From assembly GCA_050084985.1 (NCBI GenBank), contig JBITNC010000001.1, forward strand, positions 195,424,001 through 195,488,000: 64,000 nt of DNA. Direction: 5' to 3'. This document shows, piece by piece, positions 37,260-49,124 of the stretch. Source of the DNA: Nageia nagi (taxonomy: Eukaryota; Pinophyta). How positions within the stretch are numbered: the first letter of the stretch is position 1; each line of letters opens with the position of its first letter. The translations under genes were made by a program, and so were the position numbers. The notes under the pieces are model-generated. The model worked only from the letters and a program-made list of their open reading frames with translations. It had not been told where the DNA came from and made no database searches.

Positions 37260-38378
37260 CATAAAAAATCAAGCTTCCTACTCTCCCAAATTCCATATCA
37301 TAGTAACTTTACTTACTTTGTTTGAATACTTTTCAACCATATTGAAATCCTTATACAAATCTTAGGTAGCAAGAGGCAAAGAAAAGGCAACCCAATGCTA
37401 TAACTCTTTTCTCTTTTAGGCACAATTCGAAGCATAAATATTGAAAATACCAAAGGATTTGCTAGAAATCTCAAGGACCAAGATGACTTGATGAGAAAGG
37501 TAACTTCCTTAAGAGATAATATTGCATGGCCATCTAGGAGAAATGAAAATGACTACTCTCCCTATCCTAAAAGCATGATTGGTGTGAAAGAAAGAGCCCC
37601 TTGAATAGAGAAACTAATAAGTACACTATAGAATAAAATTAGCTATTTTGATTTCTTACAAATAAATAAAATTCAACATACCATGAGAATGAGTACTATC
37701 ATCACGCTCATCATAAATTGTATTTTTATAGGTTGGGTTCATTAACCCTCTCACATTCCATAAAAATATAATCATTGAGGAATATTAGGGATTTGAAGAT
37801 CCATGGAAACCATAACATCTCCCAACATATGCAAGGACTCAAATGAGTTACTTTCTCTTTGCATTTTTTTCAAAGAAAAACCCTATTACCTATATTTTTC
37901 CATAGGTTCATGATAAATTCCCCTTTATGGGCTTCTAAATTGATAGAGTTTAAAGGAAAGTTCCTCCACACTAGAATCAAGGGGGCATTACCACTATTAA
38001 AGCATAAGAGGGACTAGACCAAATGGATTTCATAAAAGTATCACTAGTAGCACTCAGAGCCGTAATGGTTACCCTATATAGATAATCATAGGGTCAACCC
38101 TAAAAGGTTGCATAGTAACTTGGTTAATAGTAGTGACTTGGGGTATGTGACCCACTCTAGCTTGTTGAATATTTTAGGTATTCATAGAATTCTAGTTATA
38201 ATGATTATGGATAGGAGTCCATTCATCTTCCCCATTCTTTCTTATAGTAGTAGGAGAAGAGGAGGAAGGTGGGTTAGTAATAATAGGTTTCTCCTTGAAC
38301 ATACCAACCATGAGAGGGAAGTCATGAATCTTATGGGTCAAATATTGGTAATGGTAGCAAGTATTCAAGAGCCCAATA
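37260..38378 (-). pseudogene. LINE: end of ORF1 and endonuclease start of ORF2
   Basis: ORF2 begins near 37780 with WNVRGLMNP, the usual start of a plant LINE apurinic-type endonuclease. It continues to NIYASN near 37440 and KDFNMVE near 37340 (normally GDFN, an active-site motif). The endonuclease is then cut by the Ty3-gypsy insertion and resumes at 23556 (FTWSN context). Upstream, 38310-38378 holds a decayed ORF1 zinc knuckle, CYHYQYLTHKIHDF, in which the second and fourth metal-binding Cys are Tyr and Phe. Its N-terminal continuation is at 49663 and above, beyond the copia insertion. Stops are frequent. Confidence 0.8.
38374..38378. repeat. Target-site duplication CAATA (left)
   Basis: CAATA before the LTR at 38379 recurs at 49658-49662 after the other LTR. 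Confidence 0.85.
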
Positions 38379-40419
38379 TGTTGAACTATGTGTGAAATTG
38401 AGAGAAGGGGTGAATCATTATGAATTAAAACTTTAACTAACTATAAAAATCCAACAATTTAACACACTCACAAAAGCATGCATCACATAACATAAGATTT
38501 ATAGTAGAAACCTGATGTGGGAAAACCACCATGCCAATGAACTTCTTAGGCTTCCATCCAAATCCATTATAAAATAAAATGTATGGAATTTTACAAATTT
38601 TTGTAGCACCCATTGCAAGGATGGCACCAACCAACCAAATATTTTGTAGGACCCATTGCATAAAGCTTTGACCCTACTTGCCAAGCATGCACTCAGTAAG
38701 ATATCAAACTTGTAGTAAAAATAAATCCAATTCCTAAATACCTTTAATGTTATTTCTCAACATGAATATCTTCTCACAATGACTATTTGAATCCCACTAC
38801 ACCAACAATTTTAAAGTTGATTCTTTGCATACATAATAAAAACTTTTTCCATAAAGCTCAACAAAAAAAATAAAAAAAAAAATTGCAAATTTATACCAAA
38901 AGATGATGTTTTTAGCTCTAAATAATGTCTCTCATAAGAGATATGATGAAATTATAGATCTTCGAATTTTGCACACTTTGGAAAATAAATGAACTCAAAT
39001 AGAGTCACGGATCAAAAGTTGTAGCCAAAATCATGAGGCACCCTTCATTATCTTTTTTTCAGTCTTTGCTTGAGAAAACAATCACTTCTTTTTGTAACTC
39101 CTTATTATAAATATCTTTTCTATTTTTTTAAAATGTAATTGACTCTTGTACTTCTCTTAAAGATAAATAAAATACCTCTATATTCTTTTGAAGAAACTCA
39201 ATAAGTTTTTTGGCCATTTCTATTTACATGTATACCTTCAAAATGTTGTTATTTTGTTATGGTACTTAATTTTAATAAAGATTATTTTTCCACAAATTGC
39301 ATCATATGTTCATATATTTCAATAATGTAAAATATGCTAAATGATCACATTTTAAAGAGAGATTTTGCCAAACACTTCACAACCAAAGTATGGACACCTT
39401 GCTCAAACTCATACCTCAGGACCTCAAAATGAGATGGTTCAAAAAGAAATGTTGCTCATTTTGATGAGTTAATCATCAATAAATTATCATATTTTAAAAT
39501 TTATGACCAAACATGAATGATTTTACCATTTTACCATTATCCTACAAAATTATCCAAAACTACAAAAATTGAGAAATTATCTTTTTGTAATACATGCCAT
39601 TTATTCCTCAAATTTTCATTTGACTTAAAATTTGACATTTATGCACATATTAATACCAAAAATCTCTAGTTAAAATTTTGTAGTCTAAATCTTAACATTT
39701 TTTGTAATAGGCCACCTATAAAGTGGCATTCAAGTCACTTTATCAACCTATTACAAAGTGCATAATTACTCGATCAAGTACTGTAAATGCCTCCAATAAT
39801 CTTGAACATTGAGATGACACCTCAACCACTATTATGACATGTTTTTAGACATAATTATATGTTTCAAACTAGTCTTTCCTATCTGAACACTCATCGAAGT
39901 GAAATTGACCTATTCTAGCAAAATTGACAATAGGTCCAAAATGGTATTGAAATTCATCTAACACTGAATCAACACTGCAACTTCAATTCCAACTAATAAA
40001 TAAGGCTCAAAATAATGTGTTGTGATATACAACATAGTCCATTAGCACATATATACAATATTTACAACTTGTGCATAACTTTTATAGTTTTTAGAACTTT
40101 TGTAATTTTTTGAAAACTTTTGCATCTTTTGAAATTTTCTAAGAAAATGTTGCAACAACTTTTCTCAAGAATTAAACATGGTAAAACATACACCAAACAT
40201 CTCAAAATAATCTCTAAGTAACTTTTTGATAACTTTTGTAACTTTTTGATAACTTTTGCAATTTTTGCAAATTTATACAAATTACTTGCATCAACTTTAA
40301 CCAAGCATCAAAAACATCCTCAACATAACTAAAAATCTCTATCCATGATCCAAACACTATATCACAAAAAATTGGTCCCACTAATTTTGTTGAGAATAAT
40401 AATAGTACTTTGCTCAATA
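38379..40419 (-). repeat. 3' LTR of the Ty1-copia element
   Basis: 2041 bp, matching the outer parts of 45640-49657. In element orientation it begins TATTGAGCAAAG and ends GTTCAACA. It is AT-rich, with repeated AACTTTTGCAACTTTTTGATAA-like words near 40070-40270 that are shared, in part, with 49310-49510 of the other LTR. Confidence 0.92.
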
Positions 40420-40432
40420 ATCTCCCCCTTTG
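40420..40432 (-). promoter_or_regulatory. Polypurine tract of the Ty1-copia element
   Basis: On the minus strand CAAAGGGGGAGAT abuts the 3' LTR start, the usual position and composition of the plus-strand primer of plant copia elements. Confidence 0.85.
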
Positions 40433-40899
40433 AAATTGTTGGCAACACATAAGTAAATACCTATAATTTTTATCCCCCTTTGACAATAATGAAAATGGTT
40501 TGTTGCAAACTCCCCATGAGTCTATACACAATATTCTTAGGAAAATATTAGTACCAATAGAAAAAATCACAAATAATAGTAGAAAGATAATACAGTAAGA
40601 AAATGCTCACCCTAAGAATATTGTCATGAATGCTAGTCAATGCTTGGGAAGTGGAGTGATTCCCAATTTTTATGAAGGTACTGAAAAAATTCCTTAGGTA
40701 ATATTTTTTGAAAATATCTACTACCTACTCTATTTTTGGGATAAATTCTAACTTGACATCTCCTTCAATAAATGATACCAAACAACAATGTATTTTGTAC
40801 AATAGTGCATTACTAGATTCTTTGAGATGTTTATATCACTATATTATCACACTTTACTAAAATAGGAACTAAAGTGATACCAAGATCTTTTAGAGTTTA

Positions 40900-42110
40900 C
40901 TTCATCCAAAGCACCTAGGTGCAACATGATACAACTATAATATATTTTTCTTTTGCTATAGATAAGTATATTAACTCTTTCTTCTTACTATGCCATGCTA
41001 AAAGTCTATCACTAAGATAAAATGCACCTTGTCTAGTGCTCTTCTTGTCATCCATACAACCTACCCAATCAACATCTAAATATGAGATAAGTGTGAAATC
41101 CTTGCCTTTTGGGTACCAAATACCATAATCCATTATTCTTTTGATATACCAAAAAAATGAATTTTACTACCAAGACATGTGTTTCTTTTGGACTTACTTA
41201 AAATTGTGCAACCATGTAAACCTCCTATAAAATATTTGGTCATGTGGCTATCAAGTACAATAAGTTTCCTATCATATATTTATACATGATTTTATCAATT
41301 GGTGGTGACTTATCATATGTGCTTAAATTGTAACATGTTGTCAATGGAGACCTAACTAGCTTGCAATCTTCCATAGTGAATTTATTTAGCATTTATTTAG
41401 TATACTTAATTTGAGAAATTAAAAGAGCATTTTTTAACTAATTTACTTTAAGACCATGAAAGTATGAGAGTTCATCTATCATGAACATTTCAAACTCACT
41501 TTGCATTTGATTGGAAAAGTTTTTATACAACTCATCTTTGCATCCTCCAAAAATGATATGATTCACATACACAACAAAAATGATTTGATAATCCTTTTTA
41601 GATTTCACATTAAGATTGCTATCAACCATACCCTTTTTAAAGCCTTGTTGTTGGAGAAAGGTATCCAATTGTGCATACTAAGAATGAGGTGTTTGTTTTA
41701 GACTATACAATGCTTTTTTGAATTTGCATACCATATTTGGATCCTCTAAAAGTTGAAAACCATTAAGTTGTTCAATGTAGACTTCCTCCTCTAGTTTTCC
41801 ATTAAAAAATGTTGATTTTACATCCATTTGATATACTTTGAAGTTATTATACACTATAAGAGCAAGAAACATTCAAATTGCCCCAAGTCTATCTATTAGT
41901 GTAGTTTTCTCAAAATAAATACCTTCAAATTGAGCATATCCTTTGCATACCAATCTTTTTTTTTTCTCACTACTTTTCCATCTTCATTTAACTTGTTTCA
42001 AAAGACCCACTTTATGCCGATCATTTTTTTTTTAGCCTTGGTAATAGTTCCCACATTTTATTTTTCTTGATCTAATTCAATTCCTCTTCCATTCTTTTAT
42101 CCAACTTTCA
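40900..42110 (-). pseudogene. Ty1-copia reverse transcriptase and RNase H relic
   Basis: RT pieces at 41678-41872 (VYQMDVKSTFFNGKLEEEVY, then LYSLKQTPHS) and 41438-41668 (DTFLQQQGF, FEMFMIDELSYFHGLKV) are in the same frame, split by one stop. The catalytic box normally YVDDI reads YVNHI, so both catalytic Asp are lost. RNase H is at 40915-41133 (SYLDVDWVGCMDDKKSTRQG, LAWHSKKKE), also stopped before its end. The relic cannot be active. Confidence 0.88.
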
Positions 42111-44688
42111 TTTTGACTTGCCTCATTACACTTCTTCTTATTTGAATGACACTACTAGGATCTCTAATTATTTGCTCTTTAGGATGATATTTTTGCCAAA
42201 TTCTTGTTTTGAATTTCTTATTTTCTTCCAAATCTTCTTCCTTTGATTCATTTTTTTATTATTTTTCTATTTTCTCTTCCTCATCTCCTTAAATAATCTC
42301 TTCATAAATTGGAAAGTTGTCATCATCATTTTTTAGTAATTCTCTCTTTTCATCAACCTTGATATTAGCACTATCAACAAATTTTCTCAACGTTTTATTG
42401 TAACACTTGTATGTTTTACTTTTTTACAAATAGCCAAGAAATATGCTTTTATCTTCTCTATATTTGAATTTGCTAAGATGTTCATCAGTTCTCTTGATGT
42501 AGCATTTTCTTTCAAACACCTTGAAATGTCTCATTTTGCTTTTCTACCAAACAATAACTCATATGTTGTCTTATTTTCATGTGGTCTCAATAAGCATCTA
42601 TTTTGAATGTATAATGCCATGTGAACTACTTCCTTCTAAAATCTATTAGCTATTTTTCTTTCGATCAACATAGTTCTAGCCATTTCCTATATTTCTTTAT
42701 TTTTCCTTTCCATGAGTCCATTCTATTGTGGTGTTCTTGCTATTGAAAACTATATGTTGATACCATGCTCTAGACAATACTCCACAAAATCCTTTGTTAT
42801 AAACTCACCTTCTTTATCTAACCATAGGCACTTAATTCATCTTTCCATTGGATTCTTAACTTGGTTCTTGAATTTGTTAAACATGTCAAGAGTTTCTAAT
42901 TTGAGTTTCAAAATTTTACCCATGTCATTTTTGTATAATCATCAATAAATAATGTAAAATATTTATCACCATTTATTCTTTATGTTCTCATGGTTCCACA
43001 CAATTCTGTATGTATTAGTTCTAAAGGATTTCAAGTATGATATTCTTTCACTTTGAATCTAGCTCTAGTTTTCTTTACTTTCTAATATGAATCAAAAATG
43101 GTATTGGATGGTTTTGTAATTCTAGGTATATCTCTCACAACCTTCTTTGAACATATTTTCACTAAATTATCACAGTTGATATGCCCAATCTCTTATGCCA
43201 AAGAAAATCTACATCCTCCTTTTGAAGCAAACATGATCCCTTTAAAGTCTCTTTCAAAGTATACAAATTTTTGAAATTCCTTGAGCCAATTGCAACTAAC
43301 CTTCCACTATTTGTTCTTCTAATTTCACTCCATATTTCTTGAATGTTACATCATGTCCTCTATAAAAAATTTGATTAACACTTAACATGATATGTTTCAA
43401 CCCAATCATAAATAATACTTCCTTTGACTTGGTCTTTCCATAATTGATTTTAATTGTTCCTCTACTAATAATATCTACTCCATCATTGTTGAAAATTTTA
43501 CTGATCCACCTTCATACAATTGTAGTTTCTCAAATCTGTTTTTATCCTTGGCCATATGGCTAGAACAACCACTGTATAGTATCCACAAAGTTGGTTTATC
43601 CTATGCTTTGAATTTTATTTATAATATAAGTGATTCCTCATAATTCTTTAATTGCTCTTTCTCTTTCTATACCTATTTTACTTTAGGTTTTGGCTCTTTC
43701 ACTTGTTCTTCATTTTTTTGTTTCCAACATATAGTTTTGTTGGATTTTTCTATCTTGTCTCATGGATTGAAATCTACTATCTTGAATACTATTTGAAGCA
43801 AATCTATTTCTACAAAATCTTACTATGTGTCCAAAGTTATGAAAATTATAGGATTCTATTAGATATTACATTAATGGTCCAAATGCATTCCTATTTATAA
43901 AATTTCTTAGTGCAACATTAAATTTGCAATTTGATAACTCATGACTATAAGCATTACATTTAAAATAATAGCCAGTAAAGGAAATATTGAACTTAATTTG
44001 TGGTCTTTTCTAGGAATTTTTAGGTGCCATGAATTGCCTTCTTCTTTGGTGTTGAACTTTTGTGAATCCATCATAAACATTCCTCTCTTACCTTGCATCC
44101 TATTTTATTGGTTTCTTTTCTTCTTTGTTGAAAACTATTGTACTATTGATCACTAGCATATTTGATGATTTTCCTTTTTCAAAACCCAAACCAAACTTAT
44201 TTGTAGAATTTTATTGGTCTTTAATTATTTATCCCAACTTTGTTGAACTTTCCCTCAATAACTTGATATGTATTAATTCTTTGAGTCATTTCTTCCAACT
44301 GCATCCTCAAATTGACTCTCCTCTTCCAATTTAATGCAATTTTTAATTTTCATAGTAAGTTGCACCTCTAGATCTTCATGTATTTTTTTGGATTCCTTGA
44401 CTTGTAGTTTCAAATTTGCTATAATATCATTTGCATTGTCAAGTATTTTTGATGTATTTCTATGCCTTTTCCTTTCTTTTCCCAATTCATATAAGGCTAC
44501 AATTAGTTTTTCTTCTAGATCAACTTTTACTTCAATTTCTTCTTCATATATCTCTTCTTCTTTTCCTTCTTGTTTTGATTATTTATCTTCAAATGCCATA
44601 AATAATACTTTATTGCATTCTTCCTTAGACTCACCACTGGTACTCTCATATGATGAACTTGCATTTTTGGAAATGAAGCTCCTTTTCT
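42111..44688 (-). pseudogene. Ty1-copia protease and integrase relic
   Basis: Near 43540-43600 the protease active site reads WILYSGCSSHMAKDK, with Asp of D-S-G replaced by Tyr. The integrase follows: a HHRLGHINH-type zinc segment near 43180, the core start GDKYFTLFIDDYTKMTWV near 42960-42990, the second Asp in a WLDKEGEF context near 42820, and the ERKN glutamate near 42700. Stops and frameshifts interrupt all of it. Short plus-strand open frames here are antisense by-products. Confidence 0.75.
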
Positions 44689-45573
44689 TTAGTTTTTCCT
44701 TTTAAAATTAGATTTCTTGCTATTGCTTGTTTCTTTGTATGACTTTTGATCATTATTGTTCCTTTTCTTATAAGGAAATTTAGCTACAAAATGTCCAACA
44801 TGTATGCAATTGAAACATTTGAATGGCAATTTTCCTTTATATTTTCCCTTACCTCTTTTTAATTTACGAATAAAATTTGCTTCCATATCATCAAATAGTT
44901 CTTCTTCCTCTAAATCTAATTTTACTATTGGATTTTTTTGCAATTTTAATGTTACTCCTCTATCAATGGGTTTTATTTTTTTGATTCTCATTTCATATGG
45001 AATTAATGAGCCATGCATTTCATCCATACTAAAACTATTCAAATCTTTAAATTCTTCTATTGTTAAGACTTTAGAATCAAATATAGGATGAAGAGATCTT
45101 AATACCTTTTTCAAAATGATGGAATCCTCTATTTTTTCATCAAATCCTTGAATTGCATTGATAACCATATTGACTCACAACATCTAAGTCTTTATGATCT
45201 CATATTTATTCATATTGAGCGCTTCAAATTGAGATTAATGAATTTGCAACTTAGCTTCTTTAATCTTATCCTCACCTTCATGAATGCTTTTCAATTTATC
45301 ACATATTTCTTTGCATCCCATCACTTTTACAAGTTCATTATCAACTAAGCCACACATAAGTGCATTCTTTGCTTTGGCATAAAACTTAAATAGCTTCTTT
45401 GTTGCATCATCGAATGGAGAAGTAGAAGACACTATGTATCCATTTTTTACTACATCCCATACATTATATCCTAATGCGCAAAGATAAGTTTCCATTTTAA
45501 TTCTTAAAAAAGCATAATTTGTTTCATCAAATAATAGTTCCTTATTTAATAAGAAATCTTTTCCACTATCCAT
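44689..45573 (-). pseudogene. Ty1-copia gag relic
   Basis: The piece at 45235-45573 starts MDSGKDFLLNKELLFDETNY and includes RIKMETYLCALGYNVWDVV, the usual N-terminus of plant copia Gag (UBN2/DUF4219 type). The piece at 44689-45168 is in the same frame and ends with a damaged zinc knuckle CFNCIHVGHFVAKF, the last Cys replaced by Phe, and a lysine-rich tail. One or two stops separate them. The start at 45573 is 53 bases after the primer-binding site. Confidence 0.88.
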
Positions 45574-45625
45574 AGTGTCACAAACTTAGATCTACCCTAG
45601 TTTATTAAGTCAAACTTGGGAACTA

Positions 45626-45637
45626 GCTCTAATACCA
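45626..45637 (-). promoter_or_regulatory. Primer-binding site of the Ty1-copia element
   Basis: TGGTATTAGAGC on the minus strand, directly inside the 5' LTR, differs by one C-to-T change from the complement of the initiator Met tRNA 3' end. Confidence 0.9.
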
Positions 45638-47323
45638 ATTTTTGAACTATGTGTGATACTAAGAGGGGCATGAATTAGTATGAATTACAACTTTAACCAA
45701 TTATAAAAATCCAACAATCAAACATACTCACAAAAGCATGCATCACACAACACAAGATTTATAGTGAAAACCTGATGTGGTAAAAACCATTGTGCCAATG
45801 GATTACTTGGGATCCCAACTAATTCTAGTCAAAAATAAAATGTATGAACTTTTACAAATTTTTGTAGCACTCACTGGGAGGATGGCACCAACCAATAAAA
45901 TATTTTATAGCACCCACTGCAAGGAGCTTTGACCCTAATTACCAAGCATTGACTCTATAAGATATCAAAGTTATAGTAAAAATGAATCTAATTCCTAAAG
46001 ATACTAAATGGTATTTCTCAAATTCAATCTCTTCTCACATTAACTATCTCAATCAAACTACACTCCAATAATTTCAAAGCTAATTCTTTCCATACACAAC
46101 AAAAATATTTTCCACAATCTTAATAAAAAAACTCAAAATAAAATTATGAATTCATACCATAAGATGATGGTTTTAGCTCTCAATGATGTCTCCCATGGAA
46201 TACATTATGAACTTATAGATATTCAAATTTTGCATGCTATGAAAAATGAATGGGCTCAAATGGAGTCACAGGTTAAAAGTTATAGCCCAAATCGTGAGAC
46301 ACCCTTCATTATTTTTTTTTCACTCTTTGCTTGAGAAAAAAAATCACTTTATTTTTGTAACTTCTTCTTATAAAGATATTTTCTCCTTTTTGAAAAAAGT
46401 AAATGACTCTTTCACTTCTTTTAAAGAAAAATAAAACACCTTTATATTCTCTTTAAGAAACTCAATAAGTTTATTAGCCATTTCTATTTACACATATACC
46501 TCCAAAATGTTGTTATTTTGTTGTGCCACTTAATTTTAATAAATATGATTTTTGTATAAACTATACCATATACAATCATATATTCATATCTTTAAATAAT
46601 ATAAAATATGCTAAACCATCACATTTTAAAGATACATTTTGTCAAACACTTCACAGCCAAAGTATGGACACCTTGCACAAACTCATACCTTGAGACCTTA
46701 GATTGAGATGGTTTAAAAAGAAAAGTTGGTTATTTTGATAAGATGATCATCAATCAATAATAATATTTTGAAATTTTTAAACAAGAAGGATTTTACCATT
46801 GTACCATTTTCCTGTAAAACTATCCAAAACTTAAAAAAGTGAGAAATTATCTTTTTGCAATACACACCATTTCTTTCTCAAATGTTAGTTTGACTTGAAA
46901 TTTGAACTATATGCACACATTATTACCAAATACCTTTAATTAAAATTTTCTAGTATAATTAATTATAATTTTCTTAATATTATACCTACAAAGTGGCATC
47001 AAAGTCACCTTTTCAACCTATTACAAAGAGCACATAATTGCTCAATCAAGTACTACAAATGCCCCAATCATCCCAAACACTAATATGACACCTCAAAAAC
47101 CATGTTAACATGTTTTTATACATGCTAATATATTTCACACTTGTTCATCTTGTTCAAACACTCACCTAAGTGAAATTGACCTATTCTAGCAAAATTACAA
47201 GAGGTCCAAAATAGTACCGAAATCCATCTAACACTAAATCAACACTATAACTTCACTTGCAAATGATAAATAAGGTACCAAGTGATATTTTGGGCTATAC
47301 AACATATTCCATTGGCACATATG

Positions 47324-47450
47324 TGAAGGAGAAACTCCAAAAGCCAAATATTGTATTAACTTGGTCTCATATAAATACATTCATACTCACACACCTAAAA
47401 CTATTAATGATCACTAATTACCTTAATCCCTAAGGATTAGGTTTCCAACA
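47324..47450 (-). repeat. 3' LTR (127 bp) of the miniature LTR element
   Basis: Starts TGAAGGAGAAACTCC and ends GGTTTCCAACA on the plus strand; identical by eye to 49125-49251. The adjacent 47451-47463 is the polypurine tract on the minus strand. Confidence 0.95.
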
Positions 47451-47510
47451 TTCCCTCCTTTAATCCGCAAGGGATTAAGAATACAAAGATGCCTTTAGGT
47501 GTGTAGCCTT

Positions 47511-47700
47511 TTATGGAGCTGGAGCTTTTTCAGGAGCCTTTTCTGGAGCTCGTTTCTGGAGCTCGACACTTTCTGGAGCTCGACACTTTCTGGAGCTCGA
47601 CACTTTCTGGAGCTCATCTCTGGAGCTCATTTCTGGAGCTCATTTCTGGAGCTCGTCTGGCGCTCATCTAGCGCTCATCTGGCGTTCGTCTGGAGCTAGC
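47511..47700. repeat. Tandem GAGCTC-rich minisatellite
   Basis: More than ten diverged copies of a 12-18 bp unit around TTTCTGGAGCTC. Three consecutive copies have the 17-bp form TTTCTGGAGCTCGACAC; later copies drift to TCTGGCGCTCATC. It lies at the 3' end of the miniature LTR element's interior. The open plus frame over it is a product of the repeat. Confidence 0.9.
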
Positions 47701-47950
47701 CTGTCTGGTCTTTGCACCATGTAACGCTCCACATCACCCAACTTGTCTGGCACACGTCAAGGGTTTGTCAGGCGTTCATCAGTTACGCTGAACCCAACAG
47801 TAGCGTTACGGTGTCAGGACGGTTCCCAACTACCATGTCTGGCGCTCTATTCTGGACCAGACCCCACTGTCATCCCCACCGTTATCCTCCTCAAACAGTG
47901 GCAAGGGCTTCATTGATCCCACGTGGCATTCTTCCTCGCTCCACGTCATC

Positions 47951-48157
47951 GGCAGACTTTCCGGCACGGTAGATCCAACACTGTTATTGGTATCATTGAT
48001 CGAAAAACTGCCCTCGGAATTTCCCAGCCCAGTTCGGACAAACCACTTTGCGCATTCTGCCTGATTGCGACCAGGGCCAGCTGCTCCTCCCCACGCTGGA
48101 CTTCCATCACTTTCTCTTCCTGCACTCGAGGACCTCCGTTCTGTAGTGTTCTCTGCA
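47951..48157 (-). other. Captured DNA of unknown origin in the miniature LTR element
   Basis: Downstream of the HSP70 fragment, the minus strand has a 70-codon open frame (47946-48158; motifs VMEVQRGEEQLALVAI and SGLSELGWEIPRAVF). Composition is gene-like, but I recognise no family. It may be another captured exon or noncoding host sequence. Confidence 0.4.
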
Positions 48158-48388
48158 CTACCCTTCGCGGAGTATGTTTTTCTTCAAATCCACAATCTTT
48201 CTCAAAATAAACCTCTTGACAGAAAAGAAGGTATTCTCCGAATTAACCACGACCTGCCGCTTCGCAATCTGCCCCACGAGACGGTCCCCGTTCTTGGCAT
48301 ACGCCATGACGGAAGGCGTGGTTCTCTGATCCTCTGAGTTGCTGACGATTGTGGGTTTCCTTCCTTCCATAGCCGCCATAGTAGAGTG
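48158..48388 (-). pseudogene. Captured fragment of a chloroplast-type HSP70 (DnaK) gene
   Basis: The frame from 48379 reads [14 protein letters not shown], then [40 protein letters not shown]. This is the N-terminal nucleotide-binding lobe of plastid/cyanobacterial-type HSP70, in which NSAVAAMEGGKPTIV precedes the same string; the NTLFGTKR form of mitochondrial HSP70 is absent. Homology begins just before the Met, at codons corresponding to N-S, and ends after VKRFI-RK, where the sequence switches to [11 protein letters not shown] and a stop. The GIDLGTT phosphate loop, the rest of the ATPase domain and the whole substrate domain are missing, so it cannot act as a chaperone. The part shown runs without an intron. 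Confidence 0.88.
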
Positions 48389-48391
48389 CTA

Positions 48392-48454
48392 TGCTCTGAG
48401 CCTCACCTCTGCTGTAGCCCTTTCAATAGCAGCTCTCTCTGCTGCAGCCTTTTT
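48392..48454 (-). pseudogene. Captured auxilin-like coiled-coil fragment (probable)
   Basis: Twenty-one codons read KKAAAERAAIERATAEVRLR followed by A, the Ala/Glu/Arg repeat typical of the helical region before the J domain of plant auxilin-like proteins, which recruit HSP70 to uncoat clathrin vesicles. The stretch is in the same frame as the HSP70 fragment and separated from it by one TAG and a few codons. A TGATGA precedes it, so it looks like an exon edge. Such low-complexity helices occur in other proteins too, hence moderate confidence. Confidence 0.5.
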
Positions 48455-49110
48455 TCATCATGCATGCAGATCGCGGCCCTCCAACCAGCCGTTTGGTGCC
48501 CTCGCGGTGTTCTCACGCGACTACGTGACTCTGAAACGCGAACGTCCTCTCCACCTCCGTGCAGGGCATGAAACGTGTGAGTGGAATGGATTTCCTCCTC
48601 CACGCAGGTCTCCTTCGTGCTGCCTTCACGCACTTCTCTTTCAGCAATGCACCTCGTACCTCCTCCACCATGCGGGCTTCACGCACGAACTTGGATTGTA
48701 CAGGTGCTGCTTCTTCTTTTTAGCGATCGTGGTCTTCACTATTTTCGGGTCATGCCGCCTGACCTCATTCTCCGCCCAGGGCTGCATTCTTAGCTTTCAG
48801 CTGTGCGATTCAGGCTCCATGTGGGGAGGTGCAGTCCAAGACACACCCCTTTCGCCACACAGGCTCTTCTCATGATCCATGCAGGGAGATGCACTCCAAC
48901 ATCCCTTTCTCTGCATGATCTTCTCTCATGGCTCCTCTGGCCATCATTCACATCTCTAGGGCAGTCCTCTGCCTCTCTTCAACAGATTCAAATCCCCATA
49001 ACAGATTCAAATCTTCATAGCCACAGCTGAAACTATGAACCCACAAAAAACCTTCAAACCCTCATCTATGGAGGGTGGGCAATGGAGTTCTCCAGATCTT
49101 CTCCAACGAG
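48455..49110 (-). other. Captured or leader DNA in the 5' half of the miniature LTR element
   Basis: GC-rich DNA between the primer site and the auxilin-like fragment. One minus frame near 48690-48775 reads EVRRHDPKIVKTTIAKKKK, and another nearby gives QLKAKNAALGGE; both are gene-like but unassigned. Two related segments at 48806-48840 and 48862-48900 (TTGGACTGCACCTCC and TTGGAGTGCATCTCC) suggest a short internal duplication. The 178-codon plus frame at 48339-48875 is antisense to the captured pieces. Confidence 0.45.
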
Positions 49111-49122
49111 GCTCTGATACCA
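49111..49122 (-). promoter_or_regulatory. Primer-binding site of the miniature LTR element
   Basis: TGGTATCAGAGC on the minus strand, two bases after the 5' LTR, is an exact match to the plant initiator Met tRNA primer site. Confidence 0.95.
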
Positions 49123-49124
49123 CT

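Noticed and set aside
47511-47700. A CRISPR-like array
   Set aside because: Units are contiguous and diverged with no unique spacers, and the setting is a plant retroelement.
48158-48388. A functional chloroplast HSP70 gene
   Set aside because: Only part of the N-terminal lobe is present, without the phosphate loop, the rest of the ATPase domain or the substrate domain, and it lies inside an LTR element.
48339-48875. 178-codon plus-strand open frame in the GC-rich patch
   Set aside because: It is antisense to the HSP70-type fragment and shows no motif; an open frame here is expected from the high GC content.
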